From NCBI GenBank assembly GCA_947179485.1, contig OX359247.1, positions 65,461,001 to 65,525,000 of the forward strand: a stretch of 64,000 bases of DNA. The letters are read 5' to 3'. Positions 56,531 to 64,000 of the stretch are shown piece by piece; positions within the stretch are counted from its first letter, which is position 1, and every line of letters starts with the position of its first letter. Below the pieces are notes generated by a model. It saw only the letters and a list, made by a program, of their open reading frames with translations, ran no database searches and was not told the origin of the DNA. Both the position numbers and the translations under genes were made by a program. This DNA is from Allacma fusca. Its lineage: Eukaryota > Arthropoda > Collembola > Symphypleona > Sminthuridae.

Positions 56531-58653
56531 CTCATTCTGCCAGTCTAGAGACAGCTCTCTAACACAACTGGACAAAGGATTATTCTCTAGTTCAAGGATC
56601 ATCATCCACTCGCTTTTATCAATACTGAGTTTTCCGACTATATAATTATATGTTCATGGAGCACTGGTGTGAAGCAAAACAAAATTCAAGACTGTTCTTT
56701 TCTTCTTTCCATCAAGTATGTAAATGTCCACTATCCTCCCTAGCCTACTGCCGCTCCCTAGAAATCTCTACTCATAGTCCTATCAAAATTATTTTAATTT
56801 TAAACAACGAGCTGTAAAAGCAGACTTTACCAAGTAATCTCCCTTCGTATTTCAACTATTTCAACTCTTTAAACAAGACTTTACTCCAATCAGGGGATTA
56901 AGCAAATATCCTCCATTATTATTCTTTTTATTGTTATTATCCTTAAGCATGGCAATAAATCTCCAATACAGTTACGAGTCCAAAACACCACAAGAAACCT
57001 TTGTGCCCCAGCTTGAACATGAAGCTTGAGCGTAAAAATAAGGCTTTAAAGAGTATGAGCTGGAAATCGTATGCAGGAGGTTTAGCATAGAGAAATTTAG
57101 GACAGACGGGACCGTAAATATCTCTACTTACATGCACATAACAGGGATCATGCGCTATTTATGCACTGTACTCAACAAAGTTAATTTAGGTGATTAAATA
57201 TAATATTATTGTATGTGGAATTAGACACACTAGGTGGAATAATTAATTGTCGCGTTTTTTCTGACTGACAACGTAAAGTGAAGTAAATCTTGCTATTTGA
57301 AAGAGCATTACTGTTTGTTTTCTTGGAAAATATGCGTGGAAGGGAAGCAATAGCTGGGAAACATTTTCCGATTACACGAAGATTTAGATTATTAGGAAGA
57401 TTTTTGTGATACGATAATGGTGAAAAGTTGGTGGAAAAGAATGAAATAAGGAACTTCGTGCCATTGATGACGTAGGAAAGTTTTCGTGCCATCAATGAGA
57501 TATGTATATGCTTGGCTTTTGAGAAAAAGCAAGAGGAACAGACCGGGAAGTTTTTGCCAAAAGTTGAGTAGGAAAAGCCTCCCGTAAAAAGTAAAAGAGT
57601 CCGTTAAAAGGATAAAAACAAGATTTGAGTGTATTTAAAGTGCGGAAAGTTTGAAAGAAGTTTAAACCAAAATACGCTCCCATTGCCTTGGCGACACATC
57701 CTTCGTCATGTGAAGTGAGTTTGAATGACGAATTCTCGGAGTTACCCTCGCCAGGTTGTTTGTATTAGCCCAGAAATGAAGGATTGTGGGAGCTTGTTAT
57801 TTTTTGTTTGGGACAGGAGTGTGTTAGCTGAGAGCACTGGGCCAATCTACTTTCATTCCATCTTCATGGTCTCAGGACTGCTCCCATCATATGTATATAG
57901 CGTCAACTGTCATAGTCATAAGACCGAAGAGAAAATGACTTGGACAACTTTCTTCCATTTCACTCCATGAATACTTAAGGAGTCTGCATCTTTACGTCCA
58001 TGGAAGTTTATGGGCAGTATTAACTCCAGAGTTGTGTTCTTCTTCCAATTCAGCAGTTGAGCATAGCCCAAAAGCACTCCAGTGGGCAGATCACTCCTCT
58101 CCCACACCAATCTTATGTGATAACATTTTTATTTAGTTACATCCAACTTATATCAGGCTTTAGTACGTGTATTACACACATATCTATACATTCACTATAT
58201 TCCATCTCACATCGTACACACAAATATACATACGCATGCACACAACTCCTCCTAAATTTACATATGTACATATATTTATGTAAATCTTTTTTATTTATAG
58301 TTACACATTCATATGCTGTAGAACGTCTCTACAATCCTTCCCATTCATAGACGTTTATTCGCAGCTTGTAGATACATACATGTGTATGCAAATAAACAAT
58401 AGTTTATAGCTAATTATTATTATCCCACTCATACCTACAAACACCAACAACAAGCCATTATGTGTAAATAAACTTTCATAAAAATCCGACGTGCCTTTTA
58501 TGGATATTAAAGCTAAAAACAGGGATTCAATCTGGACGAAATTAGGATGATAATGCTCGTCAAGAATCTCGGGTGCAAAACTACAAGTACCATAATAATT
58601 ACTATTAATCCACAAATTTGAACAGGACATTCAAAAGCTGAAGAAGCATCCGT

Positions 58654-58711
58654 TACGGGGAAGCATCACGAGTTATAATAATTATTATAACTCATGATGC
58701 TTCCCTGTAAA
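58654..58711. repeat. 58-bp near-perfect palindrome without a loop
   Basis: The sequence reads TTACGGGGAAGCATC inward from the left and TTACAGGGAAGCATC inward from the right, and meets at AATT (centre between 58682 and 58683). Of 29 base pairs, 27 are complementary; the mismatches are 58658/58707 and 58670/58695. The first is a possible G-T wobble. No target duplication is obvious. Confidence 0.95.
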
Positions 58712-61700
58712 ATAAGAATTTTATTAGTTAATTAAGGCAAATTAAATTATTTATGTAATTTATTTTTCTCACTATTCTCATCCACTTGCTTTTTTATTCA
58801 TTCCTCTTCTAATTTCACCTAAATTTAATCCTAGGTTTTTACGTTGACCCGACGTTTTTACGTAACAAAAATTTCAGGTTCATCACAATTTCTATTTCAT
58901 CCAAGTTGGCATAGGGGAAGAACCTTCAAACAAATTGCAATAAATTTGAATGATAGACAAGTACCTGACGCATAAGTGTTTTTTTGCAGATTATTGCAAA
59001 ATTGTTAAATATTAGCATGGTCATAATTTTAGCTGGAGATTCGATTGGGAAAAATTCTTCTCGTTGCACTCCGTCAGGAATAAGGGATGAAAGCATGACT
59101 GAAGAAGTGAAATGAAAATTTAGTAAATAATGAAAGGGATAGTTGTAAGGGAGTTATGTGAATGTGTTTGTGGAAGTGACGAAATGCAAAGGGGTGTACC
59201 TTCCCTTCTTGTTATAACCCTGACATGGATGGATGTGTAGGTATTCATACATGTACCTAGATATATAGATATGCCTCATGCAATCCCCATGCAAACATCT
59301 ACCCTTGCATGAATCACCAATATCACATTGATATGTAGAGACACACACAAAGTACATACTTGCTAGATTAATAGGAGAACACTTGCAAAAGATAAGTACC
59401 AATGTATATACCCAGCCATACATACGCACAATTGCAAACTCATTGTAATATTTTAATATGTATGCATGTTTATGCACACTAACCTTTGAGTACCCATGGA
59501 TATTATGCCTGGAGTAGGCCTAATAATAATGCATAAATGAACAAGTGCTTAGGAAACGTGCATACAATGACGCCCTATGTACATATATGTTGAGCAAAGA
59601 GTGGTGGTGGAATGCCCAAGTGCATATGTATATATGTATGTGCAGATGATTACATATAGATGGAAGTACTGACGTGGAGTAAAACTACAGGAGACTTATG
59701 TGGAAGAATATGTACATAGGTGCATATGGACATGCGAATGGATATACTGGGCTCATGTGTAATTAGGAATATTAATATTGTTGTGAAAGTAGTAGGTACT
59801 TTGACTGTAACGACGTAGATGCAGAGGCGTATCTATAATGGACGTAGTGGTGAAAGTTGTTGGTGCGAGAAGTCAGAATAGTTTAATTTGGGAGAAGCTT
59901 TCACCAGCAAATAGGTTCATCTTTTGGGAACGTCGTCGACACTTCATGCAGTCATTACAGTTAGGATCTCGGGCCCAACCCGGAGTCCATTACTAATAAC
60001 ATCCAGTTATAATCCTTAACTTTCTCCCGGCTTTTGACTTCCAGCTCCTTTCTTCCCCTCACGCTGTCTCTTGTCCCGGAAAACACACGCATATGCATAC
60101 AATTGTGAGCACATACATGTAGATAACTATCTGTCTGCGGATTTTCTCGAAAACTTTAGACATGTTGAAAGTTGGCTGGGAAATATCAGTTGCTAGATGC
60201 ACGAACCAGTAATTTTTCTGGTAACTATTCCTCACAATAGATTTCCTTGTCTGCAGTAACCATGAGCGTAATATAGTGTGTAGACTCTGCTGGAGCCCAT
60301 TGCACTTCTAGAAGCTTATTTTGCCATTTCATTTGAACACATTTCGTGTAGATACATACAAACCATACAAACCATAGCTCCCAAGAACATGAAATGATCT
60401 TCTACTTACCCTCCGCTCCATATCATCTCCTGTCCTGAATACAGAGCACTCTTCCTGTAAGAGACCCCATTCAAAGATCAATTTCTCTGTAGAGGAAAAT
60501 ATTCCAACACATTTCCATTTACCACAATGTTAATTTTTTTCCTTATAAGAGAATGCCTTTGTTTGTATAAGTTAAATTTGGGTCTACCAGGAGTACCCTT
60601 ATAACGAGATTGAAGTGTATTTCTAGTCCGTAGATACGGTGCATTTGATATACTTACACATATACCAGCTGTTTTGAACATATTACTCACGTACATGCCT
60701 GCAATGTAGCATCCACAGTGTCGGCCAAAAAAATTGGTATCAAGTTCGATTTGATTACGCGCGTTATTATTACACAGCCTTGGGAAATTCGCTAGAGGAT
60801 GATGGGAGGATGTCTTTCTTCTTCTCCTTCCAGCCCCATTTCAATTTCTAAGAATACATGTTTCAAGTAGCATATTTGTGGGCATTCTCAAAGAGAAATT
60901 GTGCAGACAAGAGGCCTTGCGTCTGCATTTTTGTTTCCTCCCTGTTTTCCTCCTCGCACTCGCATTATACGTTTTTTCTCAAATGACATCACCCGACTGC
61001 CTTGGCATTTCTTCCATCACCCTTTTCTTCCTTCCTTCTACAAAGCTCCCCGTCCTCCTCTCTCCAAATCACATTACTTTATATTTCTCCTATGGATGGG
61101 TTCTCGGGCACTGTGAGGAGCAAGGGAATTGTATAACATCCAGCGCATTCCCGCTTCCGTTCCATACGAGTCCCTTAGAACGTAAAGTCTAATATTTCCA
61201 GGGCTGAGAAGATGCATGTTAATTTCACATTTTATCGGCATTAAATCCTCTCGCAATTCAAGTGTTGCTGCCAAGAGAGCAACCATTGAGGAAAAATCCA
61301 TACGTGGGAAGTTAGAGACAAGGGATAAATTCTGGAAATTCTCAGAGTATGTTTGAAGAAAATAAGCATCGAAACACAGAAAAAGAAACCTCCAAAATTT
61401 CTCCTTAAAAGGTAACAAGAGTTAATGCCCTCATAATCCATCCTCCTCAAAAGAAACATTGGTACACTCAAGCACTATAGGCTGTAACTCATCAGAGATC
61501 AGTTTGTTCTCACTCATCAGTAATTAGATAGATATCTAATTATATGAATACATCTCACGACGTCCAATCAAAATATGACGTTTAATGATAGATAAGTAAA
61601 TTACCATCTAAATTTTAACGCTGACTCCATGAAATCCTTGCGGAATATTCTTTGGAATCCACTTGTGTGTCGCCCGGTCATCCAGGCACTTAAATTAATG

Positions 61701-64000
61701 TACTCGTAATTTATTTCAATTATAAATGTTCTTATTCCAAATCAAAATATGTTTGCCCGTGTACGGCGGAAATGATTTGGAATGCCTGCGTTGAATGATG
61801 TGGAAGAGTGAGGAATTCGAGAAAAAGGGAGTGGTTTTGGAGAAATAAAGGGAATTTGTCAGAGGTACTTAGAATGGGCTGGGAAAATGTGTCAATCCTT
61901 GGGATAAATCCTAGCTCGGAATGGAGTTGTACACGGGCAAATCCAAGTAAAGCCTTGCTTACCCGCACTCAAACGTGCGAGTACTGCAGGATATTTCTCC
62001 ACGAAACAATTCTCGCTTCGAGGATTTCTCTCGATACAACTCTTCTTCATGGGAGTAATATGAAATATAGGAGTAAGAAAATAGTAGTAACTGGTAGCCC
62101 AGAATTACAAGAAGCAAGGACCTTTATGAAGGAGGAAGTGAGGAAAGGAAGCAACTCAACTAAGAGTGGATCAAAACGCAAGAGGTTAAAACGGGACGTC
62201 AACCGCTCTACTTTGTAAGCACTAAATATTTTTGGTGGTCATTTTGAAAAATAGAATGAAAAACTCACTCTCCTTTTTTGTCCCGCTTTTCTCTGTTGAA
62301 TTTGTAAAATATGCGGATGAATACAAGTGCTTTTTGGGAAATCTTTGATGTCTGTAGTAACTTTTGCGTGGAGTGAAAGCACAAAGGGAAAGAGGGTATG
62401 TACTTTTAGAAGGAGAAATAAGACTTTTTGAAGGAGGGATTGAAGGAGGAAGATTTTCCCTGGGCAATTGTATATAAGAAAAGCTTTTAAACCCAACTTT
62501 CACTTGAGCAGACCGAAATATCCCTGGATTCAGAATTCAATGAATAGATTGTTATCCTCTCCATCGGCCAACAATGTTTTCTCCTTCCTTTCTCTCCGTC
62601 TCTTCCTCCACTATTTCTCAACTATTGGGAATTTATTATGCAATCTTCGATTTTCCATCGATTCTCGCTTTCTCCTAACAATTGCAACTCTTTTACTTTC
62701 CACTCTATTGCAGTTTTTAATCAGCTCAGACCCTTTGGGAGTTTAGCCTCATTTGCATCCTTTTTCCCTCCATGCTAAACCTTACTTTCGCCTATTTTTT
62801 CTCCTTCTACCATCGATTTTCCCCCATACTACAGTCCTTGGGCTGGTGAATCCTCTTTTCCTTCAATCCATTGCATTGTGTCCCAAACTTTAAACGCTTT
62901 CATTGCCACCAATTCTTTCCCAAGTTGTCACCACTTTTACTACGCTGGATTTTCTTCAAAATTTTCACCACTTCTACTCACAATCAGCCAAATTTTTCTA
63001 GACTAATCGCTTTCACAGCGCTCCATTTCATTTATAAAAATGTATCGCCTTTATTACACTGGATTTTGTGCCACTCTTCATCAATTTCCCGAGATGGGAA
63101 TCTTTACAAATTTGTTCTCATCCTTCATTCTGCCCTCTCTTTTTGGTCACTAATTTTAGTATTAAGATCTCCTGCAAGTGTGCGCATTCTCTTTTCTTTT
63201 CTTTCAAACTTTCAACTTGTTTACTCTCACTGAGTTCATTTATTTTTAATAGTTTCTGTGCATCTTCGTTTTTGTTGACTTGTGTAACTTGCGAAACAAT
63301 TGAGTTCTAAACCTTCACTTCTATTTTTAAAAAGAGTTTCAATGACAGGAACACTTGCACACGACTAAAATGCCGTTTTTACAGAAATAAAAGTAAATAG
63401 AATGAATTGCCTTTATAGTAGTTTCCTCTTAGACAGTATTTCCTTTATTTTGGCAAGGTTAAATTTTCGCTAGAATAATTCTAGCAAAAATTGAACCATG
63501 ATGATAAACCATTTATCAAGTCAGTTTTAAATGTAAAAGGAAAATTTACATTATAAAGCAGTACCATATAACGGGATCTCCGTATAACCATTGGCAAGTA
63601 TTTTGCCAACCATTGGGAACCACTATATAGGAAATTCACTGTGCTAGTTTTCCACTCCTTTGAAAATGACGTGCACATTTACAGCCACCTGTATTTGAGT
63701 CCGCTTTGCGTCTTGCAGAGTTTTTCTAAAATAAGTTGATACGTTAACCCTTTCATTAGCTTTCACTTTGAAGGATTTCCGGAGCAACCCGCATTGATCC
63801 CCTAGAGCCTGTCCTTACATAAGCAACCTTTGTAAAAGGAACTCCGGTACGTTGTGTTTTATCACTTGGACTCGAGGATCAGATCTAATGAGTGGATGCA
63901 GACAGTAGAAGGACAAAGGTGAAAGCTGGAGATAATCTGGTTGACAAAGCGCAAAGGACTAATGGTTGTGAATGCGCTTTGGGGAGCGCCGTCTTCTAAT
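58712..64000. other. Non-coding stretch to the window end
   Basis: No supported gene. It is dense in TACATA/TATGTA motifs between 59200 and 59750, has a Tc1-ITR-like string at 60716, and is pyrimidine-rich on the plus strand from about 62500 to 63300. Frames at 60878-61192, 61808-62218 and 62871-63233 are 104-136 codons but show no domains. A small inverted repeat TTGGCAA/TTGCCAA sits within 63590-63610. Confidence 0.65.

Larger units (their letters stand above)
47891..58653. other. Long non-coding stretch
   Basis: No supported gene; frames reach about 144 codons at 53087-53521, where C-rich DNA yields Ser/Pro-rich chains. It includes a retroelement-tail-like motif near 52232-52278, a C-rich G-quadruplex-capable tract at 53333-53364 and a 15-bp tandem repeat at 56486-56530. 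Confidence 0.7.

Overview
The window looks like a piece of an animal, most probably arthropod, nuclear genome. It is AT-rich, roughly two thirds A+T by eye. It carries a BEL/Pao LTR retrotransposon, a PIF/Harbinger-type derivative and many microsatellites, and it has no bacterial-style gene packing. I recognise no host protein-coding gene, tRNA or rRNA. The species cannot be named from what is visible.

Layout. Positions 1-6635 are non-coding, with small palindromes and a CT tract. Positions 6639-7343 hold a 705-bp inverted-repeat DNA transposon with TTA target duplications; it still carries, on the minus strand, a short open exon resembling the N-terminus of a PIF/Harbinger (HARBI1-like) transposase. 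Positions 7347-15033 are non-coding with a 10-bp minisatellite. Positions 15039-22066 are a complete 7028-bp BEL/Pao element: two 900-bp LTRs, a perfect 5-bp target duplication (GTCGC), a PBS-like segment, and one uninterrupted 1698-codon Gag-Pol frame (Gag with three zinc knuckles, protease, reverse transcriptase, RNase H, integrase, DUF5641-like tail). There is no env. Positions 22072-46819 are non-coding apart from a weak TA-flanked element (28952-30000), several tandem repeats and a 224-bp MITE with TAA duplications (42253-42476). Positions 46820-47654 are a diverged solo LTR of the same BEL family, followed directly by a pogo/Tigger-like remnant. From about 47900 to the end the sequence is again non-coding, with a G-quadruplex-capable tract, a retroelement-tail-like motif and a 58-bp near-perfect palindrome.

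How the parts relate. The only gene that looks complete belongs to the retrotransposon. Its promoter and poly(A) signals lie in the LTRs and its products would serve its own reverse transcription and integration. The main oddities are these: LTRs identical over 826 bp and then differing at six sites within 49 bp; YVDN instead of YxDD at the reverse transcriptase centre; an LTR hairpin conserved and perfect in the solo LTR; and a PBS that does not fit the geometry of a canonical tRNA 3' end. The rest may be intergenic sequence or the inside of a very long intron; the sequence alone does not decide.
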